A stretch of 64,000 nucleotides of DNA from Streptococcus mitis (GTDB taxonomy: Bacteria; Bacillota; Bacilli; Lactobacillales; Streptococcaceae), in assembly GCF_003943935.1 (NCBI RefSeq), contig NZ_RJOB01000002.1:186001-250000 (forward strand), given 5' to 3'. Below are positions 40,371 to 49,280 of this stretch, in pieces (position 1 is the first letter of the stretch; every line of letters begins with the position of its first letter). The notes below the pieces were generated by a model. It was not told where the DNA came from and searched no databases. It worked only from the letters and a program-made list of their open reading frames with translations. Both the position numbers and the translations under genes were made by a program.

Positions 40371-40450
40371 CTTAGTGATAAATGCCTACCATCTTATCGG
40401 GACTATATAACTTCACCATTATATCATTTTTTAGCGCAATTTGCAGTCCA

Positions 40451-40573
40451 TATACTCAATAAAAATCAAAGAACCAGCTATAAAACTAGATGCAGGTTGC
40501 TCAAAGTAGAGTTTTAAGGTTGGCAATAAAACTTATGAAGTCAGATCAAAACACCGTTTTGAAGTTAGAAATA
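40451..40573 (-). repeat. Truncated BOX element (boxC and part of boxB)
   Basis: TATACTCAATAAAAATCAAAGA, GCAGGTTGCTCAAAGTAGAG and ATGAAGTCAGATCAAAACACCG correspond to boxC and boxB of the complete element at 25208-25404, but boxA is missing. The sequence is cut where the MITE-like copy 2 begins. Confidence 0.75.
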
Positions 40574-40578
40574 AGGAG

Positions 40579-40692
40579 GCTGGGAAAAAGTCTTTAAAAT
40601 TAAAAAACGCATAGTCTTGAAAAAACTTGAGACTATACATTTTTTGTGGGAATATTTACTTTATTTTTCTTAAAATTGAGTTTTAGTCCAAC
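40579..40692. repeat. MITE-like hairpin repeat, copy 2
   Basis: Inverted relative to copy 1. The left end GCTGGGAAAAAGTCTTTAAA is the reverse complement of the right end of copy 1. The central stem is GCATAGTC / GACTATAC with one G-U pair. The right end is worn (AGTCCAACC). It adjoins the truncated BOX. Confidence 0.72.
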
Positions 40693-40789
40693 CTCATCAA
40701 AATCTATATAACTTATCAATTTACTACGTAGAACCGGTGCATTTTTCAGGTCTAACGTTTTAGAAAAATATCTGTCAATTCACTATATT

Positions 40790-41479
40790 TTATATTTGTT
40801 TACATTTTTCTTCAACCAAGTTTCCATCACTCATTACATAAACTCGGTCAACCTTATCAAGAAGGCGTGTATCATGTGTAATCATGACAACACCTCTTCC
40901 TTGCTCATGGGCAATTGAAGCCAACATATCCGTTACTTGGTAAGCCCGCTCTGTATCAAGACTGGCTGTAGGCTCATCTGCCAGTACGATGCTAGGATTG
41001 TTGTAAAGCGCCCTAGCAATCGCCGCACGTTGACGTTCACCACCTGATAAGGCCTTGGGATACTGATTTTGTACTTTTTCCAAATCCAACAAGTCAAACA
41101 GCTCTTTTCGATCACTTTTACTATTTTTTCCTTTATCATCCAGTCTGTCAATCAAATCCAACTGTTCCTTAACCGTTAGAAAAGGAATTAAGTTTGAAGC
41201 CTGAAGAATGAAGCCAAACTCTCTAAAACGGAGGTCCGTTTTCTCCTTCTCCGTCAGACTGCCTGTTTCCTTTCCCTTGACTAAAATCTTTCCACTAGAT
41301 GCTTCCTGAAGTTGTCCTAGAGTCGTTAGAAAAGTCGTCTTTCCAGAACCTGAAGGCCCAACGATAGCCACGAACTCTCCCGCATTTAGCTGAAAATTCG
41401 TCTCATGCAGAGCTACGACTTTCATCTTTCCTTCCCCATATGTTTTTGTCACTTGATTCATTTCTATCAATGCTGTCAT
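40790..41479 (-). CDS. ABC transporter ATP-binding protein (MacB/LolD type)
   Basis: ATPase partner of the permease at 41493-42548, 229 residues. Walker A is GPSGSGKTTFLT, the signature ALSGGERQRAAIARAL, Walker B SIVLADEPTASLD, and the H-loop VMITHDTRL. I use the ATG at 41477-41479 (MTALIEMNQ), which follows AAGGAG, not the ATG eight codons upstream. The pair belongs to the group of exporters with FtsX-like permeases (peptide, lipoprotein or antimicrobial export); the substrate is unknown. Confidence 0.9.
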   Translation of the reverse strand: MTALIEMNQVTKTYGEGKMKVVALHETNFQLNAGEFVAIVGPSGSGKTTFLTTLGQLQEASSGKILVKGKETGSLTEKEKTDLRFREFGFILQASNLIPFLTVKEQLDLIDRLDDKGKNSKSDRKELFDLLDLEKVQNQYPKALSGGERQRAAIARALYNNPSIVLADEPTASLDTERAYQVTDMLASIAHEQGRGVVMITHDTRLLDKVDRVYVMSDGNLVEEKCKQI

Positions 41480-41492
41480 ACTATTCTCCTTA

Positions 41493-42548
41493 TCATTCTG
41501 CAATCGCAGTAATCGGGTCCAACTTTAGCAAGCGTGGGAGGGAAATGATACCACCAAGAAGAGCCATCAAGCAAATAACCGAGCTTAGAATCGAGTAGGC
41601 TATCCAACTTGGGTAGAAAAAGAAGGTAGCTGGTAAGAGAAAAATCACTCCTCCGATAGCAAGCAAGGATAAAGCAATTCCCATACCAGATAGAAGCAAG
41701 ATCTGACAGAACAGAGACCATACAATGGTTTTAATCTGTATCCCCTGAGCCCGCATAATTCCATAAAGTCCTAGCTTTTGTATGGTAATGATATAAACAA
41801 ATATACCCACAATCAAGCCTGTTATAACAATCATAGCGATAATCATTCCTGAAAATACATTAACTTGAGGTGTGTAACCAGGAATTTTCGAAATCATTTT
41901 TGAGATAGAAATCTGTTTCAGTCCATCGCCAGTCACTTCTATGTCATTTTTCAATACCAAGGCAGCGATGGATTTATTAGATTTTAAAGTTCCTTGTAAG
42001 GTCCAATAAGTTGTCAGACTCGTAAAGACAACAGGCTCTGTGAAAAACTTATTTCCTTGAGTCAGACCTACAATCTTGTAACTCGCCTCGCTTCCATTAA
42101 GCTGAATGGCATCACCTAGCTTAATTCCATAGTTTTCAAAGGACTGATCTACGACAACCTCATCATCGCTTTCAGGATACCGTCCCTCTGTCAAACTAGG
42201 AGAGATAAAATCGTCCCACTCCTGAGCAAAGACGGAAACATTGACCTTTTCACTATCATCGACTAGATTGGTCACAGCGAACATATAACCCAGTGGAGCG
42301 GCCTCCTCAGATCTCTTTTCCTTATAATCCTTTTCAGGAATAAAAGATGCTGTCAAATTATCATTTGCGTAGTCAGATAAAACCACACCAGTCGCTTGCC
42401 AGTTATCAATTGCTGCTCTATTATTTCTAACAAGACCTAGAGCCAGACTCGTCATGAAAAAGACCATAAAAGAAATAAGAAAAATAGTGGTTAAAATCAA
42501 ACTATATCGAAGTTTGTTACGTAATATTTCTTTGATAGCAAGATACAT
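41493..42548 (-). CDS. ABC transporter permease (FtsX/MacB-like)
   Basis: A 351-residue membrane protein with one N-terminal helix (about residues 14-40), a ~190-residue outside domain, and three C-terminal helices: the FtsX/MacB_PCD topology. The start used (ATG 42546-42548, MYLAIKEILRNKLRYSLIL) follows AAAGGAG. It is the first gene of a two-gene operon with the ATPase, 13 bases away. Confidence 0.88.
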   Translation of the reverse strand: MYLAIKEILRNKLRYSLILTTIFLISFMVFFMTSLALGLVRNNRAAIDNWQATGVVLSDYANDNLTASFIPEKDYKEKRSEEAAPLGYMFAVTNLVDDSEKVNVSVFAQEWDDFISPSLTEGRYPESDDEVVVDQSFENYGIKLGDAIQLNGSEASYKIVGLTQGNKFFTEPVVFTSLTTYWTLQGTLKSNKSIAALVLKNDIEVTGDGLKQISISKMISKIPGYTPQVNVFSGMIIAMIVITGLIVGIFVYIITIQKLGLYGIMRAQGIQIKTIVWSLFCQILLLSGMGIALSLLAIGGVIFLLPATFFFYPSWIAYSILSSVICLMALLGGIISLPRLLKLDPITAIAE

Positions 42549-42608
42549 TGTTATCTCCTTTAACTTTTCCAAGAGGCATCAATTAGACACCCCACTACTA
42601 TAAAAATA

Positions 42609-42630
42609 GGAGACAGAAAATCTGTCTCTG
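42609..42630 (-). other. Hairpin in the 5' leader of the ABC exporter operon
   Basis: On the minus strand GAGACAGA-ttt-TCTGTCTC is followed by CTATTTTTATAG, about 60 bases before the permease start. It looks like a weak terminator or attenuator. No upstream minus-strand gene needs one here. The rest of the 346-base gap is AT-rich; on the plus strand it should hold the DUF3270 promoter (TGATAAAAT at about 42861-42869). Confidence 0.45.
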
Positions 42631-42894
42631 TGTGCAAAACAAATATCACTAATCAAATTAAATAAAATCAAGAAAATAAGTAAATATTTTTCGTAAAAAT
42701 GAATTATTTACTTACAAATATAATTAATTATGAATATTAATAAGCGTTTAGGAATTTATCTATCGTATCATTTTCACAGTATGCTGTCAAGAAAATTGAT
42801 TTTGAAAAAGCACTTTATTCTTTTTGTAACCTTTCTGTAATAATTCTCTGCTAAAAAAATGATAAAATAGGTATGTACTGTTAAGGAGAGAACC

Positions 42895-43182
42895 ATGTCC
42901 GTAAAAAAATTACAATCATATGAGGTAGACTATCAAGACGAATTAAACCAGCAACTTCCTCGCTATCAGGATTATGCGCCCGAATCACAATCTGATACCA
43001 GTTTTCAAGAAATCCTATTTTTTGTTAATGTCGCTGTTTTTTGTATCTGTATTGCTATCTTTAGTTTTATCTTTTTGGCGTTAAAATTATCAACTGCTCT
43101 TGCTTTTATCGCAGCAATCGGATCCAGCTTACTTGTTCTAAAAATCCAACGCTCTATTATCAAACGAAAACTAAAAAGATAA
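42895..43182 (+). CDS. DUF3270 small membrane protein
   Basis: A 95-residue protein with a polar N-terminus (residues 1-38), two hydrophobic helices (about 40-62 and 64-84) and a basic C-terminus (IQRSIIKRKLKR). It matches the streptococcal DUF3270 family, usually found next to ciaH. The ATG follows AAGGAGAG. It converges with ciaH and shares a terminator with it. Function unknown. Confidence 0.82.
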   Translation: MSVKKLQSYEVDYQDELNQQLPRYQDYAPESQSDTSFQEILFFVNVAVFCICIAIFSFIFLALKLSTALAFIAAIGSSLLVLKIQRSIIKRKLKR

Positions 43183-43186
43183 ATCC

Positions 43187-43217
43187 AAAATATCGCCCCA
43201 ACTGGAGCGATATTTTT
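43187..43217. terminator. Bidirectional terminator between the DUF3270 gene and ciaH
   Basis: AAAATATCGCCCC-aact-GGAGCGATATTTTT has T-runs on both strands and lies between two convergent genes. Confidence 0.85.
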
Positions 43218-44550
43218 ATTTTTTCTTTTTAGATGGTGTCTGAATGGCAATCTTCACTTCAAAGATTGTTCCTTTTGGTTTATTATCTTTAACAGTAATG
43301 GTTCCTTTTAAGGCATCTACAATCTGCTTGGCCAGAGATAATCCTAAACCAAAGCCACCTTTTTGACGAGTCCTAGCTTTATCCACTCGATAAAAACGGT
43401 CAAAAATTTTCTTTTTATCTTCTGAGGAAATACCGACTCCATTATCAGAAACCAGCAAATACAGATTACGATCGGTAGCTGAAATCACAAAACCAATTTC
43501 ACCATCCTCTTCAGTATACTTAACTGCATTATCAAATAGGATGGTCATCAGTTGTTTCAGAAGAAGCTGATCTGTGACAATTGTTCGATGGATACGATTT
43601 TCAAAACGGAAAACACGGTCATTTTCCGAAGCAATCATCTCATAGTTTGTGAAAGTCGTATTGAAAAAACTGGTTGGAACTTCAGCAAGTTCCGGCTTAA
43701 TCCCATCATCTCTACGAGCTAAATTCAACAAGTTCGTCGTCAAAAACCGCATATTTCGGACTTCTTCCAAACTTGATGCAATACTTTCACTCACATCCAT
43801 AATGGTAGCTTCCGGTTTACGGAAAAGGGTCTCTAAGCGATTTTGCAAAACTGCAAGTGGAGTCCGTAACTCATGACTGGCATTTTCCACAAAAGACTGC
43901 TGCTTCTGCATGCTCTCAAGCAGGGGGCGAACACTGACCCTAGCTAGATAGAGACTGGCAAGTAAAGACAAAATCCAGAAACTAGCCATCACAATCACAA
44001 TCAATCGCTCATGCTTTTGACTTGCTTGTTCCAACTGACTGGTATTAATCAAGACAGCCGCATACTTGATATTGGTTGAAACCGAACTGATATTCGTTTC
44101 CATCAATATCATGCGATAGATTTCTTCTTGTCCATAGCTATTAAAAACCTGAATCTGATAGATATGGCCTAGTTCTTTTTTCTCTAACCTAATCTTATCC
44201 AAGCCCAAAAATCGATTTCCAGAAAGGAGCTGGGTAAAATTCTTATCAAAAAGAATGACTTCTGTGTTGGAACTGACATTGGGTTTCACCTCAGTCTTGC
44301 TAGTATCTGTAGCCGCATTCTCTAAATCTTTAATCTCTTCTGTTGCCCTATTTACAGCAAGCTGAATAACTGCTTGAGGATTTTCACTCAGTCCATGAAG
44401 CTTATCATCCACCGAAGTATAGAGACTCGAATGCATGACTTGTAAAATAATCAGAGTCATAGTAGAGAAAATCAGAGTGAAGACACCAAAGTTGCGGATA
44501 AAATAACTAAAGTCATCCGCATACCATGTTTTTTTTAGTTTACTGAACAT
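43216..44550 (-). CDS. ciaH: Sensor histidine kinase CiaH
   Basis: Membrane sensor kinase of the CiaRH system (cell-envelope stress, competence control, beta-lactam tolerance). The 444-residue protein has two membrane helices (about 20-42 and 185-205) around an outside domain, then the H-box [20 protein letters not shown]-box [15 protein letters not shown]1 [11 protein letters not shown] and G2 [14 protein letters not shown]. The start overlaps the end of ciaR by 11 bases. The family is near-identical across mitis-group streptococci. Confidence 0.95.
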   Translation of the reverse strand: MFSKLKKTWYADDFSYFIRNFGVFTLIFSTMTLIILQVMHSSLYTSVDDKLHGLSENPQAVIQLAVNRATEEIKDLENAATDTSKTEVKPNVSSNTEVILFDKNFTQLLSGNRFLGLDKIRLEKKELGHIYQIQVFNSYGQEEIYRMILMETNISSVSTNIKYAAVLINTSQLEQASQKHERLIVIVMASFWILSLLASLYLARVSVRPLLESMQKQQSFVENASHELRTPLAVLQNRLETLFRKPEATIMDVSESIASSLEEVRNMRFLTTNLLNLARRDDGIKPELAEVPTSFFNTTFTNYEMIASENDRVFRFENRIHRTIVTDQLLLKQLMTILFDNAVKYTEEDGEIGFVISATDRNLYLLVSDNGVGISSEDKKKIFDRFYRVDKARTRQKGGFGLGLSLAKQIVDALKGTITVKDNKPKGTIFEVKIAIQTPSKKKK

Positions 44551-45214
44551 CTTTTAAAATATACCCAACACTGCGCAAGGTTTGCAAGTTCTCTGCAAAA
44601 GTGGTTCCTTTTAATTTCTTACGGACTTTTGAAACATAGACTTCGACAACTGAAATGGTTGTGTCACTATCAAATCCCCATAGACGATCAAAAATCTGAG
44701 TCTTGGGCAAAATAACATTTTGATTTTGCAGGAAATAGACTAATAAATCAAACTCTTTCCCCAGCAATTCGACTGGATTATCTTCAACCTTAACGGTATT
44801 GGTTGACAAATTAACTACAATATTTCCATAAGTCAAGGTATTTTCATTAAATTTACCTGAACGTTTGAGAAGGGCTTGAATTCGCATTTTGAGTTCTTCT
44901 AGGTAGAAAGGTTTAGTCAGATAATCATCTGCTCCCAATTCAAATCCATGTCCCTTGTCATCCAAACTTTCCTTGGCAGTCATAATCAGAACTGGAGTCG
45001 TAATTCCCTTTTCACGCAATTCTTTCAAGACTTGGAAGCCATTTTTTTCAGGTAACATTAAATCGAGCAAAATCAAGTCATAGACGCCACTTTCAGCTTC
45101 GTAGAGACCTTCTTCCCCATCAAATACCTGCATGACATCTGCAAAATCGTCTAAAAAGTCAAATACTGAATTTGACAGGCCTAGGTCATCCTCAACCAAT
45201 AAGATTTTTATCAT
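44540..45214 (-). CDS. ciaR: Response regulator CiaR
   Basis: OmpR-type regulator, 224 residues, start ATG at 45212-45214 after AAGGAGG. The receiver domain has the acidic pocket in ILLVEDD and the phospho-Asp in [14 protein letters not shown]; Lys is in YLTKPF. The C-terminal winged helix carries [19 protein letters not shown] and the recognition helix [14 protein letters not shown]. CiaR is known to activate its own promoter and several small RNAs. Confidence 0.96.
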   Translation of the reverse strand: MIKILLVEDDLGLSNSVFDFLDDFADVMQVFDGEEGLYEAESGVYDLILLDLMLPEKNGFQVLKELREKGITTPVLIMTAKESLDDKGHGFELGADDYLTKPFYLEELKMRIQALLKRSGKFNENTLTYGNIVVNLSTNTVKVEDNPVELLGKEFDLLVYFLQNQNVILPKTQIFDRLWGFDSDTTISVVEVYVSKVRKKLKGTTFAENLQTLRSVGYILKDVQ

Positions 45215-45238
45215 GAGAAACTCCTCCTTATTAAAACT

Positions 45239-45260
45239 ATTATACCAAATTTGCCTTAAA
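45239..45260 (-). promoter_or_regulatory. ciaR promoter with CiaR direct repeat
   Basis: On the minus strand TTTAAG-GCAAA-TTTGGT then TATAAT (45239-45244). The CiaR target is a TTTAAG-N5-TTTAAG direct repeat; the first half is exact, the second shares the first three bases. The distance to the -10 is short, as in known CiaR promoters. Confidence 0.6.
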
Positions 45261-45302
45261 AAAAACTCAACTCTCTGCATTTTACATGAGATAGCTGAGT
45301 TT
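45258..45302 (-). terminator. pepN terminator
   Basis: On the minus strand AACTCAGCTATCTC / GAGAGAGTTGAGTT (imperfect) followed by TTTTTTTTAAG. Its T-run merges into the CiaR box of the next gene. Confidence 0.65.
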
Positions 45303-45322
45303 TCTTTTTATTTTAGGCTCAT

Positions 45323-47869
45323 TTATGAATTTCCGTATTGAAGAACGACTGCTTCCACTGCAGCTTTTTCACGGTTAATCAAGTCAACACGCGCTGCAAT
45401 CTCCTTGATTCCCATACCGATGTTACGGCTGAGAGCAAGGTCAGAAAGTTGTGGCTCAAAGAATTCCTTGTACTCCGCCAAGCGTTGCTGAGTCTTAAAT
45501 ACGTGAGCAGGAAGGATAACAAAACTATCAAAGCTCATATCTCCTCCAAGGGCTGCCTTAATCCAAGCCCAGTTTTCACGCGCCCAATACCAAGCTGTTT
45601 CCTGAGTTGCTTGATGAGATAGGAAATGATTATACCAAGCTGACAAGTCTTGTGGTTTGACCACAAATTTGTCCTTCCAAGAAGCAATCAAGGTTTGGAT
45701 ATTGTCCGCATCTGTGCTGTATGCAAGAGCTCCTGCCAACTGGCGTTTAAAGACCGCATCTGTTGCGTGAGTATAAGTATCAAGATAAAGTGCTAGCAAG
45801 TCTTTGGTCTCATGATGTTTCATTTCATTGATGAGAACTTGTGAACGAATAGCTGCTGGAAGTCCTGCAAGCTGATCCTTGTGAGCTTCGAAGATTTGGC
45901 TAGCTACTTGGCTAGCTTCTGCATCATTTGAGCGAATCATCATGGAAATGGTCAACTGACGAACCAATTCATCCTCATCTGATTCTCCATCTTTAGCTTC
46001 AAAACCAAGACGGTCATAGTTATGACGAGCCAATTTAGCAACCAATGCTTTAAAGGCTCTTTCAGCTTCTGTTCCTTCATCGATAAAGCGCTCAAGGGCA
46101 GAAATCACTTGAGAAACAGCTGAAACGACAAGGTAAGATTCTTCTTTAGCAAGTTTATCAAGGACTGGTAGCAAATCAGCATAAGAAATATGCCCTGCTT
46201 CAGCAAGCAAACGACGTTCTTGGACGATTTGCAATTTGCTTGTGTTATCAAGCTCAACTAGGTCAGCAAGAACTGCATCCAACAATTCTCCTTGATAGTC
46301 GGTAATGTAGTGGGCTGTATTTTCAGTGTTGAGACGAAGAGCTCCTTCATTTTCAGCAAGAAGTGCTGCGTAGCCAGGAATTTCGATGCTTGCAGTTTCG
46401 AGTGTATCAGGCAAGCCTTTCCAGTTACTATTGAGTGGCACAACCCAGAGACGGTTCTTGTCTTCGTGCTCACCGATGAAGAATTGTTTTTGTGAGATCT
46501 TCAAGACATCATTTTCAACTTTGACAGTGAGAACTGGATAACCAGGTTGTTCCAACCAAGAATCCATAAAGGCTGCGACATCACGTCCAGACGCTTGACC
46601 AAGAGCATTCCAAAGGTCACGACCAATTGTATTGCTGTATTGATGTTTTTCAAAGTAGGCATGCAAACCTTTGGCAAAATCGGCATCCCCTAGCCAACGA
46701 CGAAGCATGTGCATGAGGCGACTTCCTTTGGCATAGACGATAGCTCCGTCAAAGAGCGTATTGATTTCATCTGGGTGTTTGACTTCCACATGAACAGACT
46801 GAACACCATCAGTAGCATCACGTTTCAAGGCAGACGGAACACCACCTGTTTGGAAATCTTCAAAGATATTCCAGCTTGGTTCAATAGCATCCACACAGAC
46901 GTATTCCATCATGTTGGCGAAGCTTTCATTGAGCCAGAGGTCATCCCACCATTTCATCGTTACGAGATTACCAAACCATTGGTGAGCCAATTCATGTGCC
47001 ACAACAAGGGCAACTTGTTGACGGCTAGCAAAGGTTGAGTTTTCATCCACAACCAAGTAAACTTCGCGGTAAGTTACCAGACCCCAGTTTTCCATGGCAC
47101 CTGATGAAAAATCAGGAAGAGCGATGTGGAGAGATTGTGGAATTGGGTATTTCACTCCGTAATAATCTTCGTAAAACTCAATGGAACGAACAGCGATATC
47201 TAGTGAGAAATCAAGGTTAGATAATGGGTGAGCTTTGGTTGAGTAAACACCTACAAGGGTACCGTTTTTAGTTTTAGCCGTCACACCTTGCAAATCACCC
47301 GCAACAAAGGCTAACAAGTAAGAAGACATGCGAGGTGTTGTCTCAAACTTCCAGATACCTGTTTCCTTACGGTTTTCCACTTCGATTTCTGGCATGTTAG
47401 ACAAGGCTAACTCACCTTCTGCTTGGTCAAAACGTAGAGAGAGGTCAAAAGTTGCTTTGGCTTCTGGCTCATCCACACATGGGAAGGCTTCACGAGCAAA
47501 ATGGCTTTCAAACTGTGTTGACAAGACTTCCTTCTTCACTCCATCAACTGTGTAATAAGAAGGGTAAATCCCTGTCATGTTGTCTGTAATTTTTCCTGAG
47601 AAAGCGATAACCACTTCAACTTGACCAGCCTCAGCCAATTCGATATGAAGGGCTTCATTGTCATGGTCAACCGTAAATGGGCGAGCTACCCCTGCAACTT
47701 CTACAGAGACGATTTCCAAGTCTTTTTGGTGAAGGGAAATACGGTCACTCTGTGCTTGACCAGTGATGGTCACCTTCCCTGAAAACGTCTTGGTCTCACG
47801 ACTCAAGTCTAAAAATAAATCATAATGTTCAGGAACAAATTGCTTAATAAAATGTTCAACTGCTTGCAT
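45323..47869 (-). CDS. pepN: Aminopeptidase N (lysyl-type), M1 family
   Basis: Zinc aminopeptidase, 848 residues, which removes N-terminal residues from peptides in the cytoplasm. The substrate-sensing motif is GAMENWGLVTYRE, and the zinc site VVAHELAHQWFGNLVTMKWWDDLWLNESFA (HExxH with the distal Glu; written here by its position, about residues 285-314). It is directly upstream of ciaRH, separated by a terminator. No signal peptide is seen. Confidence 0.95.
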   Translation of the reverse strand: MQAVEHFIKQFVPEHYDLFLDLSRETKTFSGKVTITGQAQSDRISLHQKDLEIVSVEVAGVARPFTVDHDNEALHIELAEAGQVEVVIAFSGKITDNMTGIYPSYYTVDGVKKEVLSTQFESHFAREAFPCVDEPEAKATFDLSLRFDQAEGELALSNMPEIEVENRKETGIWKFETTPRMSSYLLAFVAGDLQGVTAKTKNGTLVGVYSTKAHPLSNLDFSLDIAVRSIEFYEDYYGVKYPIPQSLHIALPDFSSGAMENWGLVTYREVYLVVDENSTFASRQQVALVVAHELAHQWFGNLVTMKWWDDLWLNESFANMMEYVCVDAIEPSWNIFEDFQTGGVPSALKRDATDGVQSVHVEVKHPDEINTLFDGAIVYAKGSRLMHMLRRWLGDADFAKGLHAYFEKHQYSNTIGRDLWNALGQASGRDVAAFMDSWLEQPGYPVLTVKVENDVLKISQKQFFIGEHEDKNRLWVVPLNSNWKGLPDTLETASIEIPGYAALLAENEGALRLNTENTAHYITDYQGELLDAVLADLVELDNTSKLQIVQERRLLAEAGHISYADLLPVLDKLAKEESYLVVSAVSQVISALERFIDEGTEAERAFKALVAKLARHNYDRLGFEAKDGESDEDELVRQLTISMMIRSNDAEASQVASQIFEAHKDQLAGLPAAIRSQVLINEMKHHETKDLLALYLDTYTHATDAVFKRQLAGALAYSTDADNIQTLIASWKDKFVVKPQDLSAWYNHFLSHQATQETAWYWARENWAWIKAALGGDMSFDSFVILPAHVFKTQQRLAEYKEFFEPQLSDLALSRNIGMGIKEIAARVDLINREKAAVEAVVLQYGNS

Positions 47870-47991
47870 AGTTTTCTCCTATTCTAAGTTTAAGAGCTAG
47901 AGCTCTTCTTCAAACAAACTTATTATATCATGTTTTGCTTGAGAAAAAAGGATTGGACGGCGATTTCCAAAACTTTCTTCCTCCTATCTGT

Positions 47992-48432
47992 CTACAGAGG
48001 GTAGACCTTGCGAAATTCTTCTAAAACAACCTTGCTATCAGGCGTAAAAGTCATTCCTGCTTCATTCAAACAGCCTGTGAAAAAGTCTTCATGAACCTGA
48101 CGCCAATAGGCTAAAGATTTGTCTCCCTCCCCTTCCTTGTAGGCATGGTCAGCAGGAACTTGATGAAAGGGTTCAACAGAAACCTTTGTAATTTTGACAA
48201 TACAGACAGCCTGATTTTGACTATCTAAAATGATATCAAAAGTTCCTTCTTGAGGAAGAGACTCAGCTTCTAGTGCGTAAAGGTCGTAGGCCGAGGCGGT
48301 TGCTGTCTTTTCGCCTTTAAACACCAAATCCGCTAAAAGGTCTGGTTCCACTCCAAAAGCCCAAGCATCGATTTCATCTCCGATAGAAGGATTGATTTGC
48401 TTGTATTTATTCCACATTTCTTGCGGCGTCAT
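47992..48432 (-). CDS. ASCH domain protein
   Basis: A 146-residue protein with the ASCH fold (PUA-like beta-barrel): AWAFGVEPDLLADLVFKGEKTATASAY contains the conserved G-K-K/T-T loop, then FDIILDSQ, and EGEGDKSLAYWRQVHEDFF. ASCH proteins are thought to bind RNA or nucleotides, and some hydrolyse modified cytidines. Its ATG overlaps the end of the upstream gene by four bases, so it is part of the run starting at 50693. Confidence 0.85.
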   Translation of the reverse strand: MTPQEMWNKYKQINPSIGDEIDAWAFGVEPDLLADLVFKGEKTATASAYDLYALEAESLPQEGTFDIILDSQNQAVCIVKITKVSVEPFHQVPADHAYKEGEGDKSLAYWRQVHEDFFTGCLNEAGMTFTPDSKVVLEEFRKVYPL

Positions 48433-49280
48433 AGGTTGCTCCTTTGTAATTTTTTACTTTTTTCTTTTATGTGTTTGAGATGGTCTGGATGGTCAATTTC
48501 TAAATCAAAAATCTCTGGAATAGAGCTGTAATGGAGAATGCATTCGATACCCATCTGATTCATTTTTTGTATGAAAGAAGTATTCAGATAACCTGCCACA
48601 GCAAAGTCAATCTTTTTCGTCCTTGCTTTATCCTGCATATCTCTCAGCATATCTAACATTATTGGACTTTCCATATCATGCCATTGACTGTTTCTCACAG
48701 TCGCAAAAATAAAAGAAGTCAAATCATTCATTCCAACTACAATCTTTGAAATGCCTGTTTCCATTATTCTATCAAAGTCAAAATAAGCTGACGGTAATTC
48801 AATCATTGTGCCGACTTTCCCAGTAAAACCATACTGACGCAATACTCTAATAGCTTGCTCTAACTGCACAGCATCATTGACAAAAGGAAAGATAACAGAC
48901 AGATTGGGATTGGTTTGATAAACTTCTGTAACGACATTTGCCTCAGCCTGAAATTCATCTGGACATGCCAGTAAACGCCTAGTTCCTCTATATCCAAACA
49001 AGGGATGATTTTCATCAAAATACTCTTTAGTTCCCTCTAAACAATTGGCTTCTGTATTTGTTAATTCAGAAAAACGATACCATACCTCTTCATCTGAGTA
49101 GAAGGAGCAGATAGTATCTAAATAATCTTTTACAAATTGCTGACAACTTGGTAACAGGATGTTTTGATTGAGCTCTCTCAACAAGTATTCTCCACGAATC
49201 ATACCGACGTGGTGAAATAACTTAGGATAAACTTTTTCAACAATTTGTTCTCCACTAAGGGCAAGTTGGTTTCTCATCAT
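48429..49280 (-). CDS. Orphan PEP-utilising enzyme barrel, catalytic Cys missing
   Basis: A 283-residue protein matching only the C-terminal TIM barrel of PEP synthase, PPDK and PTS enzyme I: GMIRGEYLLRELN, HPLFGYRGTRRLL, FPFVNDAVQLEQAI, GTMIELPSAYF and VVGMNDLTSF. The phosphohistidine and nucleotide-binding domains are absent. The place where active enzymes have a catalytic Cys (CGE-type loop) reads AVAGYLNTSF, so phosphotransfer by the usual mechanism is unlikely. It may bind PEP or pyruvate as a sensor, or do another reaction. The start overlaps the Nudix gene by 26 bases; two adjacent ATGs are possible. Confidence 0.75.
   Translation of the reverse strand: MMRNQLALSGEQIVEKVYPKLFHHVGMIRGEYLLRELNQNILLPSCQQFVKDYLDTICSFYSDEEVWYRFSELTNTEANCLEGTKEYFDENHPLFGYRGTRRLLACPDEFQAEANVVTEVYQTNPNLSVIFPFVNDAVQLEQAIRVLRQYGFTGKVGTMIELPSAYFDFDRIMETGISKIVVGMNDLTSFIFATVRNSQWHDMESPIMLDMLRDMQDKARTKKIDFAVAGYLNTSFIQKMNQMGIECILHYSSIPEIFDLEIDHPDHLKHIKEKSKKLQRSNL

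Larger units (their letters stand above)
40150..40410 (-). promoter_or_regulatory. S_MK (SAM-III) riboswitch of metK, interrupted
   Basis: On the minus strand the leader begins AGTCCCGATAAGATGGTAGG (near 40408) and continues to CCTATCAGTACTTTGTAACTC (about 40345-40365), which matches the S_MK core: GUUCCCGAAAGGAUGGC, a hairpin, then GCCAGAUGCCUUGUAACC. In S_MK the ligand is SAM and the CCC region pairs with the Shine-Dalgarno GGGGGGA (here at about 40155-40161) to stop translation. Here 140 extra bases plus a second copy of the 3' core segment lie between the core and the ribosome site. A TATAAT with TGA in front lies at 40418-40423. Confidence 0.8.
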
